Positions 1-8,820 of a stretch of DNA of 64,000 bases are shown in pieces. The translations under genes were made by a program, and so were the position numbers. Source of the DNA: Rhizobium tibeticum (lineage in GTDB: Bacteria > Pseudomonadota > Alphaproteobacteria > Rhizobiales > Rhizobiaceae). The number at the start of each line of letters is the position of its first letter. Positions within the stretch are counted from its first letter, which is position 1. Below the pieces are notes generated by a model. The model saw only the letters and a list, made by a program, of their open reading frames with translations, had not been told where the DNA came from and did not search any database. The stretch is taken from NCBI RefSeq assembly GCF_900110205.1, contig NZ_FOCV01000007.1, positions 170,921 to 234,920 of the forward strand, in the 5' to 3' direction.

Positions 1-14
1 CGACCGGCGTAAAG

Positions 15-1379
15 ATGCCCGCCGCGAACGAGGGCTTCTCCTGGGAGGCTGCAGCCTTCGACGACCTGCCACCGATCGAAAATGGCAAGAAGATCCCGAT
101 CAGCGCCCATTTCGATGACGGCGACCTCTTCTCGGAAGTTCATGGGACGCCGACAGCAAAAGCTGCACTGGAAGCCAATCCAGCCTGGCAAGAGGCAAGG
201 CCGCTTCGCGGATACGACAACCGTGGCGTCGTTGCCGAGGATGATGACGGCGTTCCTGCCGCCGATCTCGACAGCGCCGTTGCTGCCAAATTTCAGGGTA
301 AGAACCTCCGTATGGAACCGAAGCGCCGCCGCTTCGGCATCGGCTCCATCGTGACGATCCTCGTTGCGCTGGGCGTCATCGGCGGCGGCGGATATGCCGC
401 CTGGACCAATCGGGATGCGCTGTCGTCAATGGTGAAGAACCTTGTCAGCGCCGCTCCTTCGCAAAGCGCGAAGAATGAGCAGACCCCTACCAAGCCCGCT
501 TCGGCAACGCCGCAGACCAGTGACGCAAAGCCGCCTGAAGCAAACAAGGAAGTTGCTTCCGTGAATGACGGCGCTTCCGTCAACAACAAGTTCAACCAGC
601 GGCTTCGTGCCGATGGTACCGAGGTCGACAGCGGCCCCGCCTCCATTCCCGGAACGCCGACGGCGGAGGGAAAGTCGGTAGCCGAGCAGAACGTTGCTTC
701 GGCCGATGCGACGCCGCCAGCGACCTCAGCGACGCCCGCAGCAGGCGCCCCGGCTGCCACCGGGCCAGCGGCGACGCCGCCGGCGGCCGGAGCAGCCACG
801 CAGGCCGCGCCGCAAGGTTCCACCGAGAAGATGTTCCTTTACGAGGAGCGGATCGGCCAGAGCTCGCCGACCGCCATCCAGGGCTCGGTCGTCTGGACTC
901 TCCAGCACGAGGCAGGCTCGGACGGCAGGCAGGAAGCGACCGTACAGGCGACCGTAACCGTTCCGGAACGCAATCTGTCGGCGCAGCTGACCTTCAAACG
1001 CAATTCCGATCCGTCCCTGCCGGCGAGCCACATCGTCGAGGTCGTCTTCTCGCTGCCGCCGAATTTCGAAGGCGGAGCCATCGAGAGTGTTCAGCGCATT
1101 TCCCTGAAGCGCACCGAGCAGGATCGTGGCGACGCGCTGATTGCCGTGCCGGCGAAGATCACCGACGATTTCCACATGATTGCGCTCAACGACTATCCGG
1201 ATGCGCGCAAGGCGAACCTCGAACTTCTTGCAAGCCGCGACTGGATCGATATTCCGATCACCTATCGCAACGGCCGCCGCGCGCTTCTGACGATGCAGAA
1301 GGGCACCACAGGTGGGGAGGCGTTCAACGCCGCGATCAAGGAATGGGCTGCTTTCGGCGACGTGTCGACCAGCCAGTGA
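15..1379 (+). CDS. Single-pass membrane-anchored protein of unknown function (5' end possibly outside window)
   Basis: The protein has three visible parts. An acidic cytoplasmic stretch covers about residues 1-105, and one transmembrane helix lies near residues 107-129 (GIGSIVTILVALGVIGGGG). A long Ala/Pro/Thr-rich linker (about 145-265) leads to a compact, probably periplasmic C-terminal domain of about 185 residues that starts around KMFLYEERIG. I do not recognise the C-terminal domain. The reading frame has no stop between base 3 and the ATG at 15, so the real start may lie left of the window. It ends convergently with rpoH and shares a bidirectional terminator with it. The coding frame is clear; the function is unknown. 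Confidence 0.7.
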   Translation: MPAANEGFSWEAAAFDDLPPIENGKKIPISAHFDDGDLFSEVHGTPTAKAALEANPAWQEARPLRGYDNRGVVAEDDDGVPAADLDSAVAAKFQGKNLRMEPKRRRFGIGSIVTILVALGVIGGGGYAAWTNRDALSSMVKNLVSAAPSQSAKNEQTPTKPASATPQTSDAKPPEANKEVASVNDGASVNNKFNQRLRADGTEVDSGPASIPGTPTAEGKSVAEQNVASADATPPATSATPAAGAPAATGPAATPPAAGAATQAAPQGSTEKMFLYEERIGQSSPTAIQGSVVWTLQHEAGSDGRQEATVQATVTVPERNLSAQLTFKRNSDPSLPASHIVEVVFSLPPNFEGGAIESVQRISLKRTEQDRGDALIAVPAKITDDFHMIALNDYPDARKANLELLASRDWIDIPITYRNGRRALLTMQKGTTGGEAFNAAIKEWAAFGDVSTSQ

Positions 1380-1399
1380 TTGCCGGTTGAGGCAAAAAC

Positions 1400-1429
1400 A
1401 AAGGGCGGGACCAGATGGTCCCGCCCTTT
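1400..1429. terminator. Bidirectional rho-independent terminator
   Basis: A perfect 13-bp stem (1400-1412 with 1417-1429) with an AGAT loop is followed by T-rich sequence on both strands. It lies between two convergent genes and can terminate both. Confidence 0.85.
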
Positions 1430-1451
1430 TTATTTGCAGAGAATTTGTGTC

Positions 1452-2360
1452 TTAGGCTGTGGCTTCGACGACCCGAACGGCCTTGGCGCGCTCGAGCGCT
1501 TCCTTGCGCACGGCATCCTGGACCTTTTCGAAGGCGCGGACCTCGATCTGACGAACGCGTTCGCGGCTGATGTCGAACTCGGACGAGAGGTCTTCCAGCG
1601 TTACCGGCTCTTCCGCGAGGCGACGCGCCTCGAAGATGCGGCGCTCGCGGTCGTTCAGAACGCTCATCGCTTTCGCCAGCATGCGGCGGCGCGTATCGAG
1701 TTCGTCCTGCTCGATCAGAACTTCTTCCTGGCTGTCATGGTCGTCGACGAGCCAATCCTGCCATTGGCCGGATTCGCCCTCCGAGGCCTTTATCGGTGCG
1801 TTCAGCGACGCGTCGCCCGACAGGCGACGGTTCATCGAAACGACCTCCTCCTCGGAGACGTTCAGCTTCGTGGCGATCTCAGCGACGTGCTCTGGCTTCA
1901 GATCGCCGTCATCAATGGCCTGGATACGGCCCTTGAGGCGACGCAAATTGAAGAACAGCCGCTTCTGGTTGGCGGTCGTGCCCATCTTCACCAAGGACCA
2001 AGAACGCAGGATGTATTCCTGGATCGAAGCCTTGATCCACCACATAGCGTAGGTGGCAAGACGGAAACCGCGTTCCGGATCGAACTTCTTGACGGCCTGC
2101 ATCAGGCCGACATTCCCTTCAGAGACGACTTCGCCAATCGGCAAGCCATAGCCGCGGTAGCCCATTGCGATCTTCGCAACGAGGCGCAGGTGGCTGGTGA
2201 CGAGCTTGTGTGCCGCTTCGCGATCGCCGTGTTCCGCATAACGCTTCGCCAGCATATATTCCTGCTGCGGCTCCAGCATCGGGAACTTGCGGATCTCGTC
2301 GAGATAGCGATTGAGACCGGCTTCGCCGGCGGTAATGGACGGCAAGTTATTTCGGGCCAT
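1452..2360 (-). CDS. rpoH: RNA polymerase sigma-32 (heat-shock sigma factor RpoH)
   Basis: Alternative sigma factor that directs core RNA polymerase to heat-shock and envelope-stress promoters. At 302 residues it has the usual family length. Region 2.3/2.4 is at about 101-121 (LATYAMWWIKASIQEYILRS). The RpoH box, which separates sigma-32 from other sigma-70 proteins, is at 131-140 (NQKRLFFNLR). A region 4.2 helix-turn-helix is near the C-terminus (DISRERVRQIE). A strong ribosome site (AGGAGGG) precedes the ATG at 2360. Rhizobia usually carry two rpoH genes; the sequence resembles the RpoH1 type, but the paralogue cannot be assigned with certainty. Confidence 0.95.
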   Translation of the reverse strand: MARNNLPSITAGEAGLNRYLDEIRKFPMLEPQQEYMLAKRYAEHGDREAAHKLVTSHLRLVAKIAMGYRGYGLPIGEVVSEGNVGLMQAVKKFDPERGFRLATYAMWWIKASIQEYILRSWSLVKMGTTANQKRLFFNLRRLKGRIQAIDDGDLKPEHVAEIATKLNVSEEEVVSMNRRLSGDASLNAPIKASEGESGQWQDWLVDDHDSQEEVLIEQDELDTRRRMLAKAMSVLNDRERRIFEARRLAEEPVTLEDLSSEFDISRERVRQIEVRAFEKVQDAVRKEALERAKAVRVVEATA

Positions 2361-2520
2361 AAAAGCACCCTCCTATCTGAATTCCGGTTCCCAATGGAAC
2401 GCGCCCCTGCGTCGAAAGGCGAACCGGGACGTGCGGCTCTATCCGAGCCCGCACTAAGTCAATGTACAGATAAGTATGGCTAAACAGGGGTTCAAGGCCA
2501 CACGCCGCTTCACGAAGGCG

Positions 2521-3555
2521 TTACTCTGGCGAGGCGCGCAGGGCGGTTGCCAGCTCTTCCATGTCCTGCGGCAGCGGTACCTCGAAGTGCATGACCTCGC
2601 CTGTGCGGGGATGCTCGAATTGCAGCATGTAGGCGTGAAGCGCCTGCCTTGCGAAGGCATTTACGGTCTTCCTGGCGGTATCGGGAAGGAGGTTTGCCTT
2701 TGTCTTGAAACCTGCTCCGTAGACGGTGTCGCCGAGCAGTGGGTGGCCGATGTGCGCCATGTGCACGCGGATCTGATGAGTGCGGCCGGTTTCAAGGTGA
2801 CACTCGACAAGAGAGGCGAGCGATGTCGCGTCGGGGTTCTCGTGGAAGCGCTCGAGTACGACGTAGTGCGTGATCGCCTCGTCGGCATCCTGCGTCTCGG
2901 GTCGTTTGACGGCTCGGCGCGTACGGTCGCCGACGGCGCGGCCCAGCGGCGCATTGATCGTTCCGTTAAGCGAGCGCGGACGGCCCCAGACGATCGCCTG
3001 ATACGCGCGCTGCAGCGGCATGGTCCGCCCGTGATCGGCAAATTGCAGTGACAGATGACGATGGGAGATGTCGTTCTTGGCGACGACCATTACGCCCGTG
3101 GTGTCCTTATCCAGCCGATGGACGATGCCTGGACGGCGCACACCGCCGATGCCGGAAAGACTGTCCCCGCAATGATAGATCAGCGCGTTGACGAGCGTGC
3201 CGGTCCAATTGCCAGCCGCAGGATGCACTACAAGGCCGGCCGGCTTGGAGATGACGACGATGTCGTCGTCTTCGAAGAGAATATCGAGCGCGATATCTTC
3301 GCCCTGCGGCGTTGGATCCTGCGGCTCGGGCAGCACGATCTCGAAGGTATCGCCCGGACGCACCTTTTTCTGCGGATCTGCCATGACTTTGCCGGCCACA
3401 GAAACCTGGCCTTCCTTGATCAGCGCCTTCACGCGGCTGCGCGAAAACTCTTCACCAAGCTGCCCGGTCATCCACGCGTCAAGACGGCCTTCGGCGTTCT
3501 CGTCGGCAGTCAGGACTTTTCTAATGCCGGATGCTTGTTTAAAGGGGTCGCTCAA
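2521..3555 (-). CDS. rluD: Large-subunit rRNA pseudouridine synthase, RluA/RluD family
   Basis: Isomerises uridine to pseudouridine in 23S rRNA. An S4 RNA-binding domain covers about residues 22-80. The catalytic RluA-family motif HRLDKDTTG is at 146-154, with the catalytic Asp at 149. The 344-residue length and domain order fit RluD-type enzymes. It lies upstream of rpoH on the same strand, with about 160 bp between them, and is divergent from the small membrane protein gene at 3599. Family membership is certain; the exact target uridines are inferred. Confidence 0.9.
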   Translation of the reverse strand: MSDPFKQASGIRKVLTADENAEGRLDAWMTGQLGEEFSRSRVKALIKEGQVSVAGKVMADPQKKVRPGDTFEIVLPEPQDPTPQGEDIALDILFEDDDIVVISKPAGLVVHPAAGNWTGTLVNALIYHCGDSLSGIGGVRRPGIVHRLDKDTTGVMVVAKNDISHRHLSLQFADHGRTMPLQRAYQAIVWGRPRSLNGTINAPLGRAVGDRTRRAVKRPETQDADEAITHYVVLERFHENPDATSLASLVECHLETGRTHQIRVHMAHIGHPLLGDTVYGAGFKTKANLLPDTARKTVNAFARQALHAYMLQFEHPRTGEVMHFEVPLPQDMEELATALRASPE

Positions 3556-3598
3556 GACGCTTCTTCTCCGAATTATTTTATAGAACGGAACGCCACAT

Positions 3599-3985
3599 AT
3601 GACGAATATCCAGCCAGACGACGATCAGGACGAAAAGCCCCTGGATCCGGCGATGGAACGTGTCCGGCGCAAGATGATCCGCCTGCAGATCGTCTCAGGC
3701 GTCATCATGTTCGTGAGCCTTATGGCTGTCTTCGGCGCCGTTGTCTACAAGACGATGCGGGCTCCCGCGAAGGAACCAACAGCCGTGACATCGGCGGGTG
3801 TGCCGTCGGATGCGCCTGTGTCTGTGACGGCCACATTGCCGCCGGGCTTCGTCATTCAGTCGTCGTCGCTGTCAGGAGGCCAGATCATGTTCTTTGGCGC
3901 AACCGCCGACGGAATCATGAAATCCCTCGTCGTCGATATCAAGTCAGGACGCATTGTCGCTGATGTGACGATTAATGGCGGCTAG
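3599..3985 (+). CDS. Small single-pass membrane protein (DUF6476-like)
   Basis: A 128-residue protein with a charged N-terminus, one transmembrane helix at about residues 33-53 (VSGVIMFVSLMAVFGAVVY) and a periplasmic tail of about 70 residues. It resembles a conserved alphaproteobacterial family of unknown function, probably DUF6476; I give that name from memory. Its 3' end abuts or overlaps the start of the methyltransferase gene, so the two are probably co-transcribed. Its start is 44 bp from the divergent rluD start. No catalytic motif is visible. Confidence 0.8.
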   Translation: MTNIQPDDDQDEKPLDPAMERVRRKMIRLQIVSGVIMFVSLMAVFGAVVYKTMRAPAKEPTAVTSAGVPSDAPVSVTATLPPGFVIQSSSLSGGQIMFFGATADGIMKSLVVDIKSGRIVADVTINGG

Positions 3986-3989
3986 GGCA

Positions 3990-4808
3990 ATGGCTTCTCG
4001 CCTCGTTGCCATCGAGAGTGCGGACGATCCTCGTATTGCCGATTTTCGCGACATCCGCGAGCGCGATCTGACCGGCCGGCAGAACCGCTTCATCGCGGAG
4101 GGCACGGTCGTCCTTCGCATGCTGGTGGAGGCTAGCCGGGGTGGCGGCTTTGTGACCGAAAAGGTGCTGTTGCTCAGGAACCGTGTCGATGGTGTCGCTT
4201 CGATACTCGAGAGGCTACCGGACGAGGTTCCGGTGTATGTCGCGGAGGCGGAGGTGCTGGAGCGGATCGTCGGGTTTCATCTCCATCGGGGCGTATTGGC
4301 GCTTGGCAGGCGAGAGGTGGCCGAAGCCGAGCTTGTCGATCGGCTGCCCGAACGGTCGCTCGTCCTTGTCGGCTGCGGTATTTCCAACCATGACAATGCC
4401 GGCTCCATGTTCCGTAATGCGGCCGCCTTCAAGGCGGATGCCATCTTTCTTGATGAGACGTCGTGTGATCCGCTCTATCGCAAGGCATTGCGCGTCTCAG
4501 TCGGCTCGGTATTCCGTGTTCCCTACGAGCGGAAGGGAACTGGGCTCGACGTGCTGACACGGCTTGCGGCGAATGGATTTGCAATCTGGACGCTTTCGCC
4601 GCGTGGCGAGGCCGACATCCGAGCTATCCCCGCGACGGAGCGTATGGCGCTGGTTGTGGGCACAGAAGGCGAGGGCCTGCCTCCTGCTGTCCTGGAGCGC
4701 TTCCACAGCGCGCGCATCCCGCAATCGGAGGGATTGGACAGCCTGAACGTGGCGACGGCAACGGGTATTGCTCTCTTCGCCATGTCATCGGCCGCGAAAC
4801 TGATTTGA
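3990..4808 (+). CDS. SpoU/TrmH-family RNA 2'-O-methyltransferase
   Basis: SAM-dependent methyltransferase of the SPOUT class that acts on rRNA or tRNA ribose. The three family motifs are present in order: NHDNAGSMFRNAAAF (motif 1), VVGTEGEGLP (motif 2) and SLNVATATGIALF (motif 3), which form the knotted SAM pocket. An N-terminal substrate-binding domain precedes them. I chose the ATG at 3990, which begins MASRLVAIES; an in-frame ATG at 3975 would overlap the upstream gene by 11 bp. The target nucleotide cannot be told from the sequence. Confidence 0.88.
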   Translation: MASRLVAIESADDPRIADFRDIRERDLTGRQNRFIAEGTVVLRMLVEASRGGGFVTEKVLLLRNRVDGVASILERLPDEVPVYVAEAEVLERIVGFHLHRGVLALGRREVAEAELVDRLPERSLVLVGCGISNHDNAGSMFRNAAAFKADAIFLDETSCDPLYRKALRVSVGSVFRVPYERKGTGLDVLTRLAANGFAIWTLSPRGEADIRAIPATERMALVVGTEGEGLPPAVLERFHSARIPQSEGLDSLNVATATGIALFAMSSAAKLI

Positions 4809-4810
4809 TG

Positions 4811-5971
4811 TCAGCCCGGCTCGGACAGGATCGTCGCCGCGCGTTGCGCGAGGTTGATGCGTTCGCCGTCCTGATTGTCGGTGGCATCGGGCAGAAGGTC
4901 GCGGATCGGCGACGACGGACCTTCGTTAATAGCGGTCAGCGCAACCATGCTTGCCGCAATGCCGGCTATCTCTTCGCGTATGGCACCATCGTGGCTGGCG
5001 TCGGATTTCGCTTTCAGAAGTTGTTTTGAGACGGCGGCGCCGCGCTTGCGCACCTCTTCGCTCAGGCGCGTTGCAATCGCTGCTGTCTCGAGTTCGGTTG
5101 CCATTGTTTCCCCGGTTGCCCGCTCCTGTGAAACCGCATCTGCGGCTACGGGCTGAAGGCCAGCGTTGCGCAATGCACTGTTTGCCTTGCGCAGTTCGGC
5201 GTTCGCCGCCTTGATCTGGTCCTTCAGCTTGGCAATTTCCTGCTGACGGCGTCCAAGAAGGGTATCCTTGTCGGCCGCAGACGCCGCATCGCGACCTGCC
5301 TGGTCTTCGAGCCTGATGACGGCGTGCTCATGCTTTGCCAGTGCCTGCTCGGCATCCTTGGCGCGCTTCTGCAACAGGCCTACGTCCTGGCGAAGATTGT
5401 CGCGCTCGACGCGGACGGCGTTCGCCTTGAATGTCATGCTCTCGATTTCGGTCTCGCGCGCTGCCAAATCGATCTTGAGATTGTCGGTCTGCTCCGCAAG
5501 CTTGCTGAGGCGCATGCGAAGGGCATCGAGTTCGCCTTCCTTGGCGGCGCTTGCCTGCTCGGCGATGTGAAGGCTCGTCTTCAGTTGGCTGATGTAGTTC
5601 TCGTCCTTGCGCAGGCGCGAGCGCTGTTCCGCGGCCTCGACACTCATATCGCTGATCTGGGCCTGCAGTCCGCCGATCTCGGCGGCAAACCGTCCTGCAT
5701 CGAGCGCCAGCGAGTCATGCTTCAGTTGCAGCGCCAGCGACTTTTCGCGCTCGCGCACCAGATGCTGTGTCGTCTTGGCGTTTTCGGCGGCGTAGAGGGC
5801 TCGCACCATATCCTTCTGCGCGCGCACTTCCTGCGGGCTGAGCGGCATCGTCGCGCGCATCCGGTTTTCCGTGTACCAGACGATGCGGCGGTGGACAGCA
5901 GGCGATACCAGGAAGACGAGGAACGCTGCTGTCAGGAAGCCCAATCCGAACAAGAGAGCATATTCGATCAC
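4811..5971 (-). CDS. Membrane-anchored long coiled-coil protein
   Basis: An N-terminal transmembrane helix (residues 1-21, MIEYALLFGLGFLTAAFLVF) is followed by a conserved stretch (RRIVWYTENRMRATMPLSPQE). A heptad-rich coiled coil then runs from about residue 55 to 290, with many Glu/Lys/Gln/Ala residues. The C-terminal tail ends in a short acidic segment. No enzymatic motif was found. The family appears conserved in Rhizobiales without assigned function; a structural or septal/envelope role is inference only. It ends 2 bp from the convergent methyltransferase gene and lies downstream of eipA on the same strand. Confidence 0.8.
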   Translation of the reverse strand: MIEYALLFGLGFLTAAFLVFLVSPAVHRRIVWYTENRMRATMPLSPQEVRAQKDMVRALYAAENAKTTQHLVREREKSLALQLKHDSLALDAGRFAAEIGGLQAQISDMSVEAAEQRSRLRKDENYISQLKTSLHIAEQASAAKEGELDALRMRLSKLAEQTDNLKIDLAARETEIESMTFKANAVRVERDNLRQDVGLLQKRAKDAEQALAKHEHAVIRLEDQAGRDAASAADKDTLLGRRQQEIAKLKDQIKAANAELRKANSALRNAGLQPVAADAVSQERATGETMATELETAAIATRLSEEVRKRGAAVSKQLLKAKSDASHDGAIREEIAGIAASMVALTAINEGPSSPIRDLLPDATDNQDGERINLAQRAATILSEPG

Positions 5972-6090
5972 GGCGCGGCCACGGCTTCCAAAAGTTGATT
6001 TGCGTCAGAACCATGATTAAGCGGACCTGACGCGTAGGGCAAGTGGCGGAAAGGTAACGGCCAGCGAGAGTTCGCTGGCGCAGATGGAAA

Positions 6091-6687
6091 TCAGAAGGGA
6101 TTCCAGGTCGGACCCGGCGTGACCTTGAGGTAGCCGACGTTCAGTCCGAGGCGAGCGCCTACACCGGTGCGGATCGGTACGACAAGTACATCGTTGTTCT
6201 TGAGAAGCGTCATGCCGAAGCCGGCGATAACGAAGGCCTGACCGCTGACGCCGCCGAAGCGCGCGTAGATGGCGTCGGTCGAAGGCAGATCGTAAACCAG
6301 CATCATGACGCGTGTGCCCTGACCACCATAGTCGATCCCGAGCGAGGGACCTTGCCAGTAGAGCGGATGCTCGCCGGCATTCTTTGTATTCAACTGACCT
6401 TCGCCATAGGTGAGGCCGGCGATGAAGGCGCCCGAGCCTTCCTGGCCGAGAACGTACCCATTCGGAAGGCCATATTTCTGAAAGGCCGCTTCGATCACCT
6501 TGGCCAGCCCACCACTTGTCGAGCCGAAGAACGAGTGTCCAGCGTCGACGATTTCCTGCATCGAATACTGGCCGCTGTTGGACTGCTGTGCCGATGCCTC
6601 TATTGGAACAAGCATGAGAGGCGAAAGTGTCAGCGCAACGAAGAGCCTGCAGATGGCGGAAAATCTTCCGAGGAAATTGGAGCGCAT
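6091..6687 (-). CDS. eipA: EipA-like periplasmic envelope integrity protein (DUF1134)
   Basis: A 198-residue secreted protein with a signal peptide at about residues 1-33 (cleavage after SAQ/QASA-like residues) and a single small beta-rich DUF1134 domain. The Brucella homologue EipA is a periplasmic envelope-integrity factor whose transcription is directly controlled by CtrA. Here the gene diverges from chpT, and the intergenic region carries a CtrA-like element, so the same control is plausible. The length matches the Brucella protein. Assignment is by recognition of the family sequence, for example SLGIDYGGQGTRVMMLVYDL. Confidence 0.85.
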   Translation of the reverse strand: MRSNFLGRFSAICRLFVALTLSPLMLVPIEASAQQSNSGQYSMQEIVDAGHSFFGSTSGGLAKVIEAAFQKYGLPNGYVLGQEGSGAFIAGLTYGEGQLNTKNAGEHPLYWQGPSLGIDYGGQGTRVMMLVYDLPSTDAIYARFGGVSGQAFVIAGFGMTLLKNNDVLVVPIRTGVGARLGLNVGYLKVTPGPTWNPF

Positions 6688-6758
6688 GGTGTCATCCGTT
6701 CATCATGGTCGGTACGATGAGCCGTTTCCGGCGTTTCATTCATTTTGCGCGTATGGTC

Positions 6759-6775
6759 TTAACAATCGGTTTACC
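6759..6775. promoter_or_regulatory. Candidate CtrA-binding element between eipA and chpT
   Basis: The sequence TTAACAATCGGTTTACC lies in the 189-bp divergent region. It approximates the CtrA consensus TTAA-N7-TTAAC, with one mismatch in the second half-site. EipA is a CtrA target in Brucella, which raises the prior, but the match is imperfect. Confidence 0.4.
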
Positions 6776-6876
6776 AAATATGGTGTCATTATGGCGCCGA
6801 GTACGGCGCAAACGTCGCGCAATTTTGATGACGCAAGATAGACCGCGGAATGAACCTGCCGCCCCTGGAGACGATG

Positions 6877-7524
6877 ATGTCGAAGAATCCAAACCTCACC
6901 CTGACCGGCCCCGACCTGGCCGCGCTTCTGTGCAGCCGCGTCTGCCACGACGTCATCTCGCCGGTCGGCGCAATCAACAATGGTCTGGAGCTTCTTGATG
7001 AAGGCGGCGCCGATGCCGATGCGATGGATCTTATCAGGACAAGTGCGCTCAACGCGTCTGTCCGTCTGAAGTTCGCCCGGCTTGCCTTCGGTGCTTCCGG
7101 TTCGGTCGGTGCCTCGATCGATACTGGTGAAGCCGAACGCGCGGCAAAGGATTTCGCGGCCGCCGAAAAGAAGACCGAGGTTACCTGGAGCGGCCCGCGT
7201 GCGATTATCGCCAAGAACCGCGTCAAGCTGCTGCTCAATCTCTTTCTCGTGGCCTATTCGTCGATTCCACGTGGCGGCATCCTTGAAGTCACGCTGGAGG
7301 ACCCCGAGCTCGACGCAAAATTCAAGATCGTCGCGAAGGGCAAGCTGATGCGCCTGCCGCCGAAATTCGTGGAGATTTCGACCGGGGAGGTCGAGGAGGC
7401 AATCGATGCCCACACGATTCAACCATATTATACGGTGCTGCTTGCCGATGAATGCGGCATGCAACTCGGCCACAGCGCGACCACCGAAGAATTGACATTT
7501 ACCGCTGACGTCGTCGCCGCTTGA
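6877..7524 (+). CDS. chpT: Histidine phosphotransferase ChpT
   Basis: Phosphotransfer protein that passes phosphate from the CckA hybrid kinase to CtrA and CpdR in the alphaproteobacterial cell-cycle relay. The phospho-accepting helix is SRVCHDVISPVGAINNGLELL, in which the His of CHD is the acceptor. The C-terminal part is a degenerate ATPase-like fold, as in Caulobacter and Brucella ChpT. I chose the ATG at 6877 because a GGAG lies six bases upstream; in-frame ATGs at 6850 and 6874 are alternatives. Its placement beside ctrA and a receiver-only regulator supports the role. Confidence 0.9.
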   Translation: MSKNPNLTLTGPDLAALLCSRVCHDVISPVGAINNGLELLDEGGADADAMDLIRTSALNASVRLKFARLAFGASGSVGASIDTGEAERAAKDFAAAEKKTEVTWSGPRAIIAKNRVKLLLNLFLVAYSSIPRGGILEVTLEDPELDAKFKIVAKGKLMRLPPKFVEISTGEVEEAIDAHTIQPYYTVLLADECGMQLGHSATTEELTFTADVVAA

Positions 7525-7635
7525 TGGAGGCCTCGACGGCGATTCGGCTCGCCGAGTAATAAATCCTTAGCCTAATGTTTCTATCTTTGGCTGGTAATAG
7601 GCCGGCCGCGACAGAAGCCGGGGCAAGGAGCAGAC

Positions 7636-7998
7636 ATGCAGAGGTTTATGATCGCCGATTCATCTGACGTCGTTCGGAAGGTGGGCAAGCGCATCCTTTC
7701 CGAGCTTGATTTCATGGTCAGCGAAGCCTCGAGTGCTGCCGAAGCTGTCTCCAACTGCCAGGTTCAACTCCCCGAATACCTCATCGTCGATTCCGGTATG
7801 GACAGTGCGCTCGAGTTGATTTCGGCCATTCGCGGCATGGAAGGCGGCAAGGAGGTCAAGATCTACTATTGCGTGGTCGAGGCCGATCTCAAGAAGCTGA
7901 TGATGGGCAAGCGGGCAGGGGCCACCGATTTTCTGCTCAAGCCGTTCGACCGCAAGATACTGACGGCCGTTTTCGGCAACCGCGCTATCGCGGCATAG
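7636..7998 (+). CDS. Single-domain response regulator beside chpT/ctrA
   Basis: A stand-alone receiver domain of 120 residues with no output domain. The phospho-acceptor is Asp52 (YLIVDSGMDS) and the conserved Lys is K102 (FLLKPF). The usual pair of acidic Mg-binding residues after strand 1 reads Asp8-Ser9 (IADSSD) rather than Asp-Asp. It lies 111 bp after chpT and is followed by a strong terminator. The position suggests a part in the CckA-ChpT phosphorelay, but it does not read as CpdR, and its partner is unknown. Confidence 0.85.
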   Translation: MQRFMIADSSDVVRKVGKRILSELDFMVSEASSAAEAVSNCQVQLPEYLIVDSGMDSALELISAIRGMEGGKEVKIYYCVVEADLKKLMMGKRAGATDFLLKPFDRKILTAVFGNRAIAA

Positions 7999-8022
7999 TT
8001 GCCCACATCCGTCAGCCGATCG

Positions 8023-8046
8023 AAGCCGCCTCTGGGCGGCTTTTTC
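8023..8046 (+). terminator. Rho-independent terminator of the response regulator gene
   Basis: An 8-bp stem, AAGCCGCC/GGCGGCTT (8023-8030 with 8035-8042), with a 4-base loop runs straight into a T tract. Confidence 0.85.
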
Positions 8047-8066
8047 TATATCGAAAACAGACAGAG

Positions 8067-8095
8067 ATCCCGCCACAAAGGACGGGATTTTTTTA
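8067..8095. terminator. Second hairpin with T tract between the regulator gene and ctrA
   Basis: ATCCCG (8067-8072) pairs with CGGGAT (8083-8088) and is followed by seven T on the plus strand. On the minus strand it lies just after the ctrA stop, so it probably serves ctrA as well. Confidence 0.6.
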
Positions 8096-8118
8096 GTCTT
8101 GGCAAAGGGGATGAAACG

Positions 8119-8820
8119 TCAGGCGGTTTCGGCGTACTCGGCTCCATCCGGCTCGCGCAGAACGTAGCCGCGGCCCCAGACGGTTTCGATGTAATTCGCG
8201 CCGCCGGCAGCATTTGCGAGCTTCTTGCGCAGCTTGCAGATGAAGACGTCGATGATCTTCAGTTCCGGCTCGTCCATGCCGCCATAGAGGTGGTTCAGGA
8301 ACATTTCCTTGGTGAGCGTGGTGCCCTTGCGGAGCGAAAGCAGCTCCAGCATCTGGTATTCCTTGCCCGTCAGGTGCACGCGCTGGCCACCAACTTCGAC
8401 GGTCTTGGCGTCGAGGTTGACGATCAGTTCGCCGGTCATGATGACCGATTGGGCATGGCCCTTGGAACGACGGACAATTGCATGAATGCGCGCGACCAGT
8501 TCGTCCTTGTGGAACGGCTTGGTCATGTAGTCGTCGGCGCCGAAACCGAGACCGCGAACCTTGTCTTCAATACCGGCCATGCCGGAGAGAATGAGGATCG
8601 GTGTCTTGACCTTGGACAGGCGCAGAGTGCGCAGCACTTCATAACCGGACATGTCGGGAAGGTTCAAATCGAGAAGGATGATGTCATAATCATACAACTT
8701 CCCGAGATCCACGCCTTCTTCACCGAGATCGGTGGTATAGACGTTAAAACTTTCTGATTTGAGCATCAATTCGATGCTCTGCGCTGTCGCGCTATCATCT
8801 TCGATGAGTAGTACCCGCAT
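8119..8820 (-). CDS. ctrA: Cell-cycle master response regulator CtrA
   Basis: An OmpR-class regulator with an N-terminal receiver domain (acceptor Asp51 in [13 protein letters not shown], conserved Lys in [10 protein letters not shown]) and a C-terminal winged-helix DNA-binding domain. In alphaproteobacteria it controls division, flagellar genes and replication initiation. The ATG at 8820 gives 233 residues starting [14 protein letters not shown], the standard CtrA N-terminus, with AAGGGGA as ribosome site. A 37-residue in-frame extension to 8931 is not credible. The upstream region carries GANTC sites and a CtrA half-site. Confidence 0.97.
   Translation of the reverse strand: MRVLLIEDDSATAQSIELMLKSESFNVYTTDLGEEGVDLGKLYDYDIILLDLNLPDMSGYEVLRTLRLSKVKTPILILSGMAGIEDKVRGLGFGADDYMTKPFHKDELVARIHAIVRRSKGHAQSVIMTGELIVNLDAKTVEVGGQRVHLTGKEYQMLELLSLRKGTTLTKEMFLNHLYGGMDEPELKIIDVFICKLRKKLANAAGGANYIETVWGRGYVLREPDGAEYAETA

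Noticed and set aside
1380..2483. A 367-residue plus-strand frame opposite rpoH
   Set aside because: It is a mirror reading of rpoH codons, with no domain and a terminator hairpin inside its start.
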